Positions 1 to 7,738 of a DNA stretch of 37,260 bases are shown here, piece after piece. The position numbers and the translations under genes are program-made. The number at the start of each line of letters is the position of its first letter. Positions within the stretch are counted from its first letter, which is position 1. This DNA is from JAAZPG01 sp012797375 (GTDB lineage: Bacteria > Acidobacteriota > Aminicenantia > Aminicenantales > UBA4085). The notes under the pieces were generated by a model. That model searched no databases and was not told the origin of the DNA. It saw nothing but the letters and a program-made list of their open reading frames with translations. The stretch lies in contig CALMMC010000013.1 of NCBI GenBank assembly GCA_937868205.1, positions 1 through 37,260 on the forward strand, in the 5' to 3' direction.

Positions 1-153
1 TTGATAAGTGGATAAGGTACGTTACAGTAAAGGCAGGGGTGTGCGGTTTCTGCCTGTCCCTGATTGTGGTGCCTGTGTTGAATGTAAATTCCGATTGAAG
101 TATAACGTAGGCGTCCAACCTGTGAGGTTCTTTCGTTTACCAGTGTTTTTTTT
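1..153. other. Foreign flank joined to the contig through an adapter (assembly chimera)
   Basis: This stretch is AT-richer than the rest of the window and is separated from the genomic DNA by a complete sequencing adapter, ending in a run of eight T at 146-153. The reading frame through it has a CGACVEC cysteine cluster but matches no family I can name. It should not be treated as the neighbour of polA. The run of T is what an outward read past the end of an adapter-bearing fragment would give when reverse-complemented. Confidence 0.85.
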
Positions 154-219
154 CAAGCAGAAGACGGCATACGAGATGCTCAGGAGTCTCGTGGGCTCGG
201 AGATGTGTATAAGAGACAG
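154..219. other. Illumina Nextera i7 (P7) adapter left in the assembly
   Basis: Positions 154-177 are the P7 flow-cell sequence, 178-185 an 8-base index (GCTCAGGA), 186-200 the Nextera read-2 adapter part, and 201-219 the 19-base transposon mosaic end. Translated in the polA frame it gives the KQKTAYEMLRSLVG peptide followed by SEMCIRD, a known marker of adapter contamination in protein databases. The same index occurs in reverse complement at the other end of the window. Genomic sequence begins at 220. Confidence 0.98.
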
Positions 220-220
220 C

Positions 221-1687
221 ACCATGATCCTGTCGTATCTTCTGGAACCGAATTGGGGCCGCCACAACCTCGACCGCCTGGCCGCGGCTTATCTCCAGGA
301 GACGGCCATTCCCTACCAAGCCGTCGTCGGCAAGGGCAAGAACGAGATCACGATGAACCGCGCGCCGGTCGAATCGGCCGCCCCGTATGCCTGCCAGGAC
401 GCCGACTTCGCCCTGTCCATCGCCCGGATCCTCCGGCCGCGCTTGGAACAGGAGGGACTCGACGGCGTCTACCGCGACCTCGAGCGTCCGTTGATCCGGA
501 TCCTGGCGGACATGGAAACGGCCGGCGTCCGGGTCGACGAGGCGGCCCTCCGCAGCGTTTCGGCCGAGCTCGAAGCCAGCCTCCGCCTCCTTGAAAAACA
601 GATATACGAGCACGCCGGGCTCGAGTTCAACATCAATTCCCCCGCCCAGCTGTCGTCCGTTCTCTTTCAGAAGCTTCTTCTCCCGGCCCCGAAAAAAGCC
701 CGCGGATCGGGCGCCGTCTCGACCGCCATCGACGTTCTCGACGGTCTCCGCGATCTCCACCCCGTCGTCCCCCTCGTCATCGAATACCGCCAGACGGCCA
801 AGCTCAAGTCCACCTACGCCGACGCCCTGCCCGCCTTGATCGATCCGGCCGACGGCCGCATTCACACCTCCTACAACCAGGCCGTGACCTCGACCGGCCG
901 TCTCTCCAGCTCCGACCCGAATCTGCAAAACATCCCGGCCCGTGGACCGATCGGCAAGCGCTTCCGCGCGGCTTTCATTCCTGAAAAGGGCCGCCTTCTT
1001 CTGGCCGCGGATTATTCCCAGATCGAGCTCCGGGTGCTGGCCCATCTCTCCGAGGATCCCGCCCTCATTGACATTTTCCGCAGGGACCGGGACATTCATG
1101 CCGAGACGGCCGACCGGGTCTTCGGCCGAAACGCCGGCGGGACGGATGAGGAACGGCGACGCCGGGCGAAAATCATCAATTTCAGCCTGATCTACGGCGC
1201 CTCGGCCTTTTCCCTGGCCCGGGAGCTTGAAACGTCGACCCGGGAAGCCCAAGAATACATCGACAAGTACTACGAACGGTTTCCCGGGGTCAAAGCCTAT
1301 CTCGAAGGACTCGTCGCCTCGGCCGCCTCCCGGGGATACGCCGAAACGCTGTTCGGCCGGCGGCGTCCGGTTCCCGAGCTCAAGCAGTCGGACCGGACGG
1401 CCCGGGATGCCGGGCGGCGGATCGCCCTTAACATGCCCATTCAGGGAACGGCGGCCGATATCATGAAGAAAGCCATGATCGCGGCGGGCGCGGAACTCGG
1501 GCGGCGAGCGCTCGCCGCCCGGATGATTCTCCAGGTTCACGACGAGCTCGTCTTCGAAGCGCCGGAAAAAGAACGTTCCATCCTGGACGGCCTGGTCCGA
1601 AACGTCATGGAGTCGGCCTGCCCCGGCTTCCGCGTGCCCTTGAAGGTTTCGCTCGGCTGGGGGGCCAGCTGGGCCGAGGCGAAATAA
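221..1687 (+). CDS. polA: DNA polymerase I, C-terminal part (5' truncated by contig end)
   Basis: Family A DNA polymerase, which fills gaps during Okazaki fragment processing and repair. The visible part begins inside the 3'-5' exonuclease-like domain (TMILSYLLEPNWGRHNLD). It keeps the Exo III-type Tyr-x3-Asp (YACQDAD), so proofreading may be active, but the other exonuclease motifs lie off the contig. The polymerase domain is complete: TSTGRLSSSDPNLQNIP, motif A DYSQIELR, motif B RRRAKIINFSLIYG and motif C QVHDELVFE. Motif B has Ser where most family members have Gly after the NF pair. The open frame upstream of 220 is adapter and foreign sequence, so no start codon is present. The next gene follows after 46 bp. 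Confidence 0.96.
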   Translation, partial: TMILSYLLEPNWGRHNLDRLAAAYLQETAIPYQAVVGKGKNEITMNRAPVESAAPYACQDADFALSIARILRPRLEQEGLDGVYRDLERPLIRILADMETAGVRVDEAALRSVSAELEASLRLLEKQIYEHAGLEFNINSPAQLSSVLFQKLLLPAPKKARGSGAVSTAIDVLDGLRDLHPVVPLVIEYRQTAKLKSTYADALPALIDPADGRIHTSYNQAVTSTGRLSSSDPNLQNIPARGPIGKRFRAAFIPEKGRLLLAADYSQIELRVLAHLSEDPALIDIFRRDRDIHAETADRVFGRNAGGTDEERRRRAKIINFSLIYGASAFSLARELETSTREAQEYIDKYYERFPGVKAYLEGLVASAASRGYAETLFGRRRPVPELKQSDRTARDAGRRIALNMPIQGTAADIMKKAMIAAGAELGRRALAARMILQVHDELVFEAPEKERSILDGLVRNVMESACPGFRVPLKVSLGWGASWAEAK

Positions 1688-1733
1688 TCCTCCGTCCGCG
1701 AGAACGCCTCGTTCCAGGGAGGAACAGGTCCGC

Positions 1734-3026
1734 ATGAGCCGCAGACAAACGGAAACGCCCGGGAAGGCCGGTCCGGCCGGACGTTTTTTTTACATCTCGG
1801 AAATCCTGAACCGGCCGGTCGTCTCGGCCGCCGGCGGAACAATCGGGAAGCTTCACGACCTCAAGATCCGCCTGAACGAGCCGTACCCCCCGATCGTCGG
1901 CTTAGCCGTCCGGAAACGCCGCTTCCCCAAGCTGGGCGAAGTGGAATGGGCGGCCGTCGAACGGCTCGATGCGGCGGCGATCCGTCTGTCCGGGGAAGCC
2001 GAAAAGACATTTCCTTCTCCGGCGACGGCGTCTGATGAAATTTGGCTGCGCGAAGAACTTTTGGATAAGCAAGTCGTCGACACCTCCGGGGCCAAGATCG
2101 AACGGGTCAATGACATCCATCTCCTGAGCGTCAACCGGGATCTCCGGGTCGCCCACGTGGATTTCGGTTGGCGGGGGCTTCTCCGCCGCCTCGGCTGGCT
2201 CCGCCTGACGGATAAGATCAATCTTTGGCTCTTCGACTACCGCGCCGAGGAAAAGATCATTTCCTGGAAATATGTCCAGCCTCTGATGGCCGATCCCGAC
2301 AAGAAGAAGCTGAAGCTGAACGTCGCCGCCCGATGGCTTCGGACGATCCACCCCTCCGACCTGGCCGACATTCTGGAGGAGCTGGACCGGACCAACCGGT
2401 CCTCCCTCTTCCGCTCCCTGGATCTTCAAACCGCCGCTCAAGCCCTGGAGGAAATGGAGGATCCGAAGCTCCAGATCTCTCTCATCGAATCCTCCCCAGT
2501 CGAACGGGCCTCGGACATCCTGGAGGAAATGGCCCCCGATGAAGCCACCGATCTCTTGGCCGGACTTCCCGCGGATCAGAAGGACCGGCTCGTCCGGTCG
2601 ATGGAGAAGCCGTCGGCCGAGGCCCTCACGGCCCTTCTTCAATTCAAGGAGGGAACGGCCGGCGGCATCATGACCAAGGACTTTTTCTCCGTCTCGGAGG
2701 ATACCCCGATCGGCCAGGCGATCGAGGAATTCCGGGCGACGACCTACCCCCTCGAGTCGGTCGCCTATATCTACGTCACCTCCGGCGACGGCCGGCTGCG
2801 CGGAGTCGCCACCCTCCGCCATCTCATCATCGGCGAGCCGAACGCTCCGATCGGGAGGTTCATGAACGAGCGCTTGGTGACCATCGATCCGCAGGACGAC
2901 GTGGGGGATGTCGCGGACATTTTCAAGAAATACAAGTTTTTGGCCGTTCCTGTGGTCAACAAGGATGGGAGGATGGAAGGATTGATCACTCTGACGGACA
3001 TCATGGAAGAGCGGCTGGCCGGGTGA
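1734..3026 (+). CDS. Soluble PRC-barrel / MgtE N-domain / CBS-pair protein, probable Mg2+ sensor
   Basis: A 430-residue protein without membrane segments. Two PRC-barrel-like segments (about residues 18-85 and 105-180) are followed by an MgtE N-terminal-type superhelix (about 195-300, repeated DLADILEEL and SDILEEMAPDEATDLL patterns) and a CBS pair (about 310-428, GIMTKDFFSVSEDTPIGQAI and RFMNERLVTIDPQDDV). In MgtE Mg2+ channels the N and CBS domains bind Mg2+ and gate the pore; here the channel domain is absent. The gene lies 19 bp before an NRAMP-type transporter, so it is most likely a cytosolic Mg2+-responsive partner of that transporter (inference). ATG at 1734 is preceded by AGGGAGG at 1716-1722. 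Confidence 0.85.
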   Translation: MSRRQTETPGKAGPAGRFFYISEILNRPVVSAAGGTIGKLHDLKIRLNEPYPPIVGLAVRKRRFPKLGEVEWAAVERLDAAAIRLSGEAEKTFPSPATASDEIWLREELLDKQVVDTSGAKIERVNDIHLLSVNRDLRVAHVDFGWRGLLRRLGWLRLTDKINLWLFDYRAEEKIISWKYVQPLMADPDKKKLKLNVAARWLRTIHPSDLADILEELDRTNRSSLFRSLDLQTAAQALEEMEDPKLQISLIESSPVERASDILEEMAPDEATDLLAGLPADQKDRLVRSMEKPSAEALTALLQFKEGTAGGIMTKDFFSVSEDTPIGQAIEEFRATTYPLESVAYIYVTSGDGRLRGVATLRHLIIGEPNAPIGRFMNERLVTIDPQDDVGDVADIFKKYKFLAVPVVNKDGRMEGLITLTDIMEERLAG

Positions 3027-3045
3027 ACGCGAGTTCGTCCCTCCG

Positions 3046-4287
3046 ATGAGACAACTCCGCCTCCGCTGGAAATCGATTCTCCTGTTCTTGTCCATCGCCG
3101 GCCCGGGGATCATCACGTCCAATGTGGACAACGACGCCGGCGGGATCGCGACCTATTCCATGGCCGGAGCCCATTTCGGATATTCCCTCCTGTGGTCGCT
3201 CGTCCCGATCATGCTGGCCTTGATGATCGTCCAGGAGATGAGCGCCCGGATGGGCGTCGTCACGGGAAAGGGGTTGTCCGACCTGATCCGCGAGCGGTTC
3301 GGGGTCAAGATCACCGTTTACCTCCTTTTCGCCGTCGTCCTCACGAACATCGGCAATATCATCGCCGAGTTCGCCGGCGTGGCCTCGAGCCTGGAGATTT
3401 TCCGGGTCTCGAAATACCTCTCCGTCCCCCTGGCGGCCGCGGCCGTCTGGCTTCTTGTCATCAAGGGCACGTACCGCTCCATCGAAAAGGTCTTTCTCTC
3501 CGCCTGTCTTTTTTACCTCACCTATATCCTGGCCGGCTTCCTGGCCAAGCCCGATTGGGCCGCGATCGGGAGAAGTTTTGTCCGGCCGCACTTCGATTTT
3601 TCCTCCGTGGGGATGGGGATGATCATCGGACTGATCGGGACGACGATCGCGCCCTGGATGCAGTTCTACCTCCAAGCGTCGATCGTTGAAAAAAACATCG
3701 CTTTGAAGAATTACCGGTTCGCCCGCTGGGACGTCATCATCGGCAGCGTCATCGTGACGCTGATCGCGGCGTTCATCGTCCTGACTTGCGCGGCGACCCT
3801 GTTCCCGGCGGGGATCCGCGTCGAGACGGCCGCCGACGCCGCCCAAGCGCTCCGGCCGCTCGCCGGGAAATACACCGCCTTTCTCTTCGCTTTCGGCTTG
3901 TTGAACGCGTCGCTGTTCGCCGCCTCGATCCTCCCCTTGTCCACCGCCTTCGTTGTTTGCGAAGCCATGGGCTGGGAAAACGGCGTGGATAAAAAATTTT
4001 CCCAAGCTCCGCAATTTTACGGACTTTACTCGATGCTGATCGTCTTGGGTGCGGCCATCGTCCTGATCCCCGGAATCCCCCTTTTCCCGGTCATGTATAT
4101 TTCCCAGGTCGTCAACGGCGCCGCCCTTCCCCTCATCCTTGTTTTCATGCTCATTCTGACCAACGACAAAAAGCTCATGGGTGAATATGTCAACAAAAAA
4201 GGATACAATATCATAGCCTGGAGCACGATCGTGATCCTCGTCGCCTTGACTATGATCTACCTGGGGCTCCTTCTCGGAATCCTATGA
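3046..4287 (+). CDS. NRAMP-family divalent metal transporter, Mg2+-type (NRMT-like)
   Basis: A 413-residue integral membrane protein with about eleven hydrophobic helices and the NRAMP fold signature GPGIITSNVD near the N-terminus. In Mn/Fe transporters helix 1 carries Asp-Pro-Gly-Asn; here it reads Asp30-Ala-Gly-Gly33. In helix 6 the usual Met-Pro-His is Ala202-Pro-Trp204. Loss of the metal-binding Asn and Met is the pattern known for NRAMP-related magnesium transporters, so Mg2+ is a better substrate guess than Mn2+ or Fe2+. The upstream MgtE-N/CBS gene supports this. The stop codon lies 1 bp before the response regulator start, suggesting one transcript. Confidence 0.85.
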   Translation: MRQLRLRWKSILLFLSIAGPGIITSNVDNDAGGIATYSMAGAHFGYSLLWSLVPIMLALMIVQEMSARMGVVTGKGLSDLIRERFGVKITVYLLFAVVLTNIGNIIAEFAGVASSLEIFRVSKYLSVPLAAAAVWLLVIKGTYRSIEKVFLSACLFYLTYILAGFLAKPDWAAIGRSFVRPHFDFSSVGMGMIIGLIGTTIAPWMQFYLQASIVEKNIALKNYRFARWDVIIGSVIVTLIAAFIVLTCAATLFPAGIRVETAADAAQALRPLAGKYTAFLFAFGLLNASLFAASILPLSTAFVVCEAMGWENGVDKKFSQAPQFYGLYSMLIVLGAAIVLIPGIPLFPVMYISQVVNGAALPLILVFMLILTNDKKLMGEYVNKKGYNIIAWSTIVILVALTMIYLGLLLGIL

Positions 4288-4288
4288 C

Positions 4289-4669
4289 ATGACCGAAGCC
4301 GCCGGCCGCCCCCTCATCCTCATCGTCGAGGATGAGATCATCATCGCCATGGAAATCCAGGTCCGATTGGAAAGCGCCGGCTTCGCCGTCTGCGGCCTCG
4401 CCTCGTCCGGGGAGAAGGCCATCACCCTCGCCCGGGAAAAAAATCCTGACCTCGTCTTGATGGACATCACCTTGAAAGGCCCGCTCGACGGCCTGGAAAC
4501 GGCCGGGCGGATCCAAGCCGAAAAGAGCATCCCGGTGATTTTTCTCTCGGCCACGGACGACGAGGCCGTGCTGCGCCGGATCCGGGAAGCCCGCCTCGGC
4601 CTCAGTCTCGCCAAGCCGTTCAAGGAGGCTGACCTGATCGCGGCCGTCCGCGTCTCCCTCGGGCTCTGA
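4289..4669 (+). CDS. Single-domain response regulator (CheY-like receiver)
   Basis: A 126-residue protein that is only a receiver domain. It has the acidic pocket VEDE (residues 13-16), phosphoacceptor Asp59 in PDLVLMDITL, the Ser87/Thr89 switch region in FLSATDD and Lys109 in LAKPF. No DNA-binding, ANTAR or enzymatic output domain follows; the protein ends at SLGL. It starts 1 bp after the transporter stop and lies just upstream of a HisKA_2 sensor kinase, its likely phosphodonor. Its target is unknown; it must act by protein-protein contact or as part of a phosphorelay. Confidence 0.9.
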   Translation: MTEAAGRPLILIVEDEIIIAMEIQVRLESAGFAVCGLASSGEKAITLAREKNPDLVLMDITLKGPLDGLETAGRIQAEKSIPVIFLSATDDEAVLRRIREARLGLSLAKPFKEADLIAAVRVSLGL

Positions 4670-4692
4670 GTCTCCCCGGCATCTCCCCCCGT

Positions 4693-4721
4693 TTGCCGGT
4701 CGCGGTATCGTTTGTTAGAAT
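4693..4721 (+). promoter_or_regulatory. Sigma-70-type promoter before the sensor kinase
   Basis: TTGCCG (4693-4698) and TAGAAT (4716-4721) are separated by 17 bp, and TGT directly before the -10 makes it an extended -10 element. Transcription would begin near 4728, only about 8 nt upstream of the ATG at 4736. This argues for that ATG rather than the in-frame TTG at 4712. Confidence 0.55.
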
Positions 4722-4735
4722 GGAAGCGGAATTTC

Positions 4736-7732
4736 ATGATGAAGCTCTGCAAAGGGTTGCGGGTGGTCCTCGCCCTTGTTTTTCTGGCTCCGGGGTCGGC
4801 GGCTCAGAGCTTTTTCACGCGCACCTATGAAGAAAACGACGGTTTAGTCAATTCGACCGTCTACGACCTGGCCCAGGACGCCTCCGGCCGGATGTGGTTC
4901 GCCACGAGCGGCGGGATTTCGGTCTATGACGGAGCGGCCTGGACATCGCACACGTCTGGAACCGGATTGCCCGCCCAGGACGTCCGCTGCATCCGGGTAG
5001 ACGCCGAAGGCCGGATCTGGGCGGTGGGATCCAATCCCGCCTGGATCCTGATGTGCTTCGACGGCCGGAGTTGGGCTTCGTTTCCCTTTCCCCCCTCCGC
5101 CGCCGTCTCGTATTGCACCGCTTTGGCCGTCCGTCCGGAGGGCCGGGAAGTCCGCGTCGCCGTGGGAACCTCCGGTTCGGGGATTTTCGTCTTCGACGGG
5201 ATCCGCTGGAGGACGATAACGAAAACCGGAGGCCTGGCCGGGAGCGAAGTCCGCAACATCATCCCGTATCAGGGCGGTTTTCTCGTCGCGACGGAAAAGG
5301 GGTTGTCCTGGGCCGGGGAAAATTCCATCGAGAACCGGTGGGCCGGGGTCGATCCTCTTTTAGCCGGGGACATCAGAGGAGCGGCCGTTGAGGCCGCCTC
5401 CGGAGGCGACGTCATCTGGCTCCTGGGTTCGCGCTGGCTGGGGATCTTTCAAGACGGGCGGCTCCGCATCCTCAGACGGGAGAATCCGCTGCTGTTTTCC
5501 TCGAATTTCCCGGCAGCGAAGGTTTTACCCGACGGAAAGGGCGGGCTTTTTTTCGGAAATCCGGTCTCCATCTTCTATTATGATCCGTCCAGCGCCAGCG
5601 CCTACCCTCTGGGAGTCCGAAACGGCCTCATCGCCGAAGGCGCGGCGGCTCTTTTTCTCGACCGCGAAAGCAACGTCTGGATCGGCGGCTTCCGGGGCGT
5701 GAGCCGGATCTCCAGCCGCCGCTTCCATAATTACCGGAGCGCCCAGGGCTTGCTGGAAGACGAAGTGACGGCCATTCAGGCCTTCGGCGACGGGGTGGTC
5801 GCCTTCGGCCATAACTTCGGCCTGACCATTTGGGACGGGCGGGAATTGAGAAAGATCGCCCTTAAAGCGAAACCGGACGCTCCTCCGGGCCAGATCCGCG
5901 TCCTCGATTTAGCCGGAGACGATCGGGGCGGCCTCTGGTTGGCGGCCGCAAGCCTCGGCTTGGGAAGCTTGGAAGGAAACGACCGCATCCGTTGGCGTGA
6001 CGTCCCCGGGAACCCGACTCACCCCGTCACCTCCGTCGTCTTCGATGAAAACCGGCGGCTTTGGATCGCCCAAAGCGACGCCCTGTTCCAACTTCGCAAA
6101 GGCCGCCCGGTCGAGGTCTTCCCGGGAATGTTCAAGGGCTGCTACATCCGGAAGATCGTCGCCGCCCGGGGAGGGCTGCTCTTCGTCGCGACGACGAAAC
6201 ACGGCCTCTTCCGCTGGGACGGAAGCTCCTGGACGCGGTCCTCGGGAGATGAGGCTTCCGGCGTGTCCAACGTCTTTTCGGTCTATCTTGATTCCAACGG
6301 GCGAACCCTGGTCGGAACGCTGGCCGGCCTGCGCCTGCTCGCCGGCGACCGGTTGGACCTTTTCTCGGAAAACGGATTCGAGATCCGCCGCCCCGTGTAT
6401 CTCATCCTCGAAGACCGGGCCGGCCGCCTTTGGTTCGGAACGGACAACGGCGTCGTCCGGTGGGACGGCCGGACACGCCGCGATTTCACGAAAGCCGAGG
6501 GGCTCGCCGGACGGGAAGTCAACCGGTCGGCCGGGATGATCGACCGCCTGGGCCGGATCTGGATCGGGACGAACACAGGGGCCTCATGCTACCGAGAGAA
6601 TTTCGACCTGGGGCCGGACGACGTCCCCCCGCCGACAGTCTCCATCACCGGCCTGGACGTCAACGGGACGCCGGCCGATTTATCCGCGGAAATCGTCCTC
6701 GGATACCGGGAAAACAACCTCATGTTCCATTTCCAAGGGACCTCCTTCATCAACGAGGGCGCCCTCCGGTTCGAAAGCTACTTGGCCGGGTTTGATAAAA
6801 CATGGGGAGCCGAATACGCGGCCGCCGACCGGCGGATCCGCTACACGAATCTTCCGGCGGGATCCTATGTTTTCCATCTCCGGGCCAAGAACGCCCTGGG
6901 AACCCGGAGCGAAGCAGTCTCCTCCCCCGTCATCCGCATCCGGAATCCGTTCTGGCTGCAATGGTGGTTCCTGCTGGCGTCCTTTTTACTCGCCGGCGGA
7001 TTGATACTCACCATTGGCTTGGCCGTCACCCAGCATCGGCAGGCCGAACGCCTGGAGGCCCTGGTTTTGGACCGGACGGCTCAAATCCAGGCTTCTCTGC
7101 GGGAGAAGGAAGTCCTCCTCAAAGAGGTCCATCACCGGGTCAAGAACAATCTCCAGATCATCTCGAGCCTTCTGTTTCTCCAGTCCCGCCGTATCTCCGA
7201 CCCCGGGTTGATGAGCGTGTTCAAGGGGACCATCAGCCGGGTTCGGGCGATGGCCCTCGTTCACGAAAGCCTGTACCGTTCGGACCAGCTGACGCTGATC
7301 GACATGGACGAGTATTTCCGGAAACTGGTCTATCACCTTCTGGAAATCTACGACGTCCGGAAAGCTCCCGTAGCCGCGGACATCCGGGCCGAGAGGATCT
7401 CTCTGCCCCTGGAAACCGCGATCACCTACGGCCTGATCGTCAATGAGCTGGTTTCCAATGCTCTCAAGCACGCCTTTCCCTCCGAGCGGAAAGGCGTCGT
7501 CAAAATCACCTTGAGCCGCGTCGGACTGGACGCGGAGGAGGATTCCTCCCGGGAGAAGGGAATCGAGCTGACGGTCGTCGACAACGGTGTCGGGATCCCG
7601 GAGGCCGTCAAAAACGGATCGCCCGACTCCCTCGGCCTTCGCCTCGTCCAGAACCTGGCCTCTCAGCTGGACGGGAAAATCGATGTCCGGAACGAGGGAG
7701 GGACGGTGGTCCGGATTATTTTCCCTGAATAG
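4736..7732 (+). CDS. Sensor histidine kinase: periplasmic beta-propeller, Y_Y_Y domain, HisKA_2 and ATPase domains
   Basis: A 998-residue membrane sensor. A signal peptide (LRVVLALVFLAPGSAAQ) leads into a long region of propeller repeats of the two-component regulator type (patterns such as DASGRMWFATSGGISVYDG and DRAGRLWFGTDNGVVRWDG). A Y_Y_Y-like immunoglobulin domain follows (RYTNLPAGSYVFHLRAKN), then one membrane helix near residues 740-765. The cytosolic part has HisKA_2 (HHRVKNNLQIISSLL, invariant His near 800) and an HATPase with N box NELVSNALKHAF (about 903), DNGVGIPE (about 949) and SLGLRLVQNL. The propeller architecture resembles Bacteroidota-type sensors of polysaccharide or envelope signals; the ligand is unknown. 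The adjacent receiver-only regulator is its probable partner. An in-frame TTG at 4712 gives a worse start. Confidence 0.9.
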   Translation: MMKLCKGLRVVLALVFLAPGSAAQSFFTRTYEENDGLVNSTVYDLAQDASGRMWFATSGGISVYDGAAWTSHTSGTGLPAQDVRCIRVDAEGRIWAVGSNPAWILMCFDGRSWASFPFPPSAAVSYCTALAVRPEGREVRVAVGTSGSGIFVFDGIRWRTITKTGGLAGSEVRNIIPYQGGFLVATEKGLSWAGENSIENRWAGVDPLLAGDIRGAAVEAASGGDVIWLLGSRWLGIFQDGRLRILRRENPLLFSSNFPAAKVLPDGKGGLFFGNPVSIFYYDPSSASAYPLGVRNGLIAEGAAALFLDRESNVWIGGFRGVSRISSRRFHNYRSAQGLLEDEVTAIQAFGDGVVAFGHNFGLTIWDGRELRKIALKAKPDAPPGQIRVLDLAGDDRGGLWLAAASLGLGSLEGNDRIRWRDVPGNPTHPVTSVVFDENRRLWIAQSDALFQLRKGRPVEVFPGMFKGCYIRKIVAARGGLLFVATTKHGLFRWDGSSWTRSSGDEASGVSNVFSVYLDSNGRTLVGTLAGLRLLAGDRLDLFSENGFEIRRPVYLILEDRAGRLWFGTDNGVVRWDGRTRRDFTKAEGLAGREVNRSAGMIDRLGRIWIGTNTGASCYRENFDLGPDDVPPPTVSITGLDVNGTPADLSAEIVLGYRENNLMFHFQGTSFINEGALRFESYLAGFDKTWGAEYAAADRRIRYTNLPAGSYVFHLRAKNALGTRSEAVSSPVIRIRNPFWLQWWFLLASFLLAGGLILTIGLAVTQHRQAERLEALVLDRTAQIQASLREKEVLLKEVHHRVKNNLQIISSLLFLQSRRISDPGLMSVFKGTISRVRAMALVHESLYRSDQLTLIDMDEYFRKLVYHLLEIYDVRKAPVAADIRAERISLPLETAITYGLIVNELVSNALKHAFPSERKGVVKITLSRVGLDAEEDSSREKGIELTVVDNGVGIPEAVKNGSPDSLGLRLVQNLASQLDGKIDVRNEGGTVVRIIFPE

Positions 7733-7738
7733 GCCGGC

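Noticed and set aside
1..153. Possible CxxC zinc-finger-type coding fragment (CGACVEC)
   Set aside because: Too short, not tied to the contig, and no family could be established.
8..220. N-terminal extension of PolA with KQKTAYEM/SEMCIRD and a cysteine cluster
   Set aside because: It is a translation of the Nextera adapter and unrelated flanking DNA, not a protein domain.
137..1735. Long minus-strand open frame opposite polA, and similar long antisense frames opposite other genes (for example 1902-3131, 9335-10483, 24286-25806)
   Set aside because: They are shadows of GC-rich coding sequence: rich in Arg, Gly and Asp, with no family resemblance, each lying opposite a well-supported gene.
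3046..4287. Calling the NRAMP gene mntH (Mn2+ transporter)
   Set aside because: The DPGN and MPH metal-site motifs are changed to DAGG and APW, and the neighbour is an MgtE-type sensor.
4712..4735. TTG start for the sensor kinase
   Set aside because: It lies within the predicted promoter and would put eight charged or polar residues before the signal peptide; ATG 4736 fits better.
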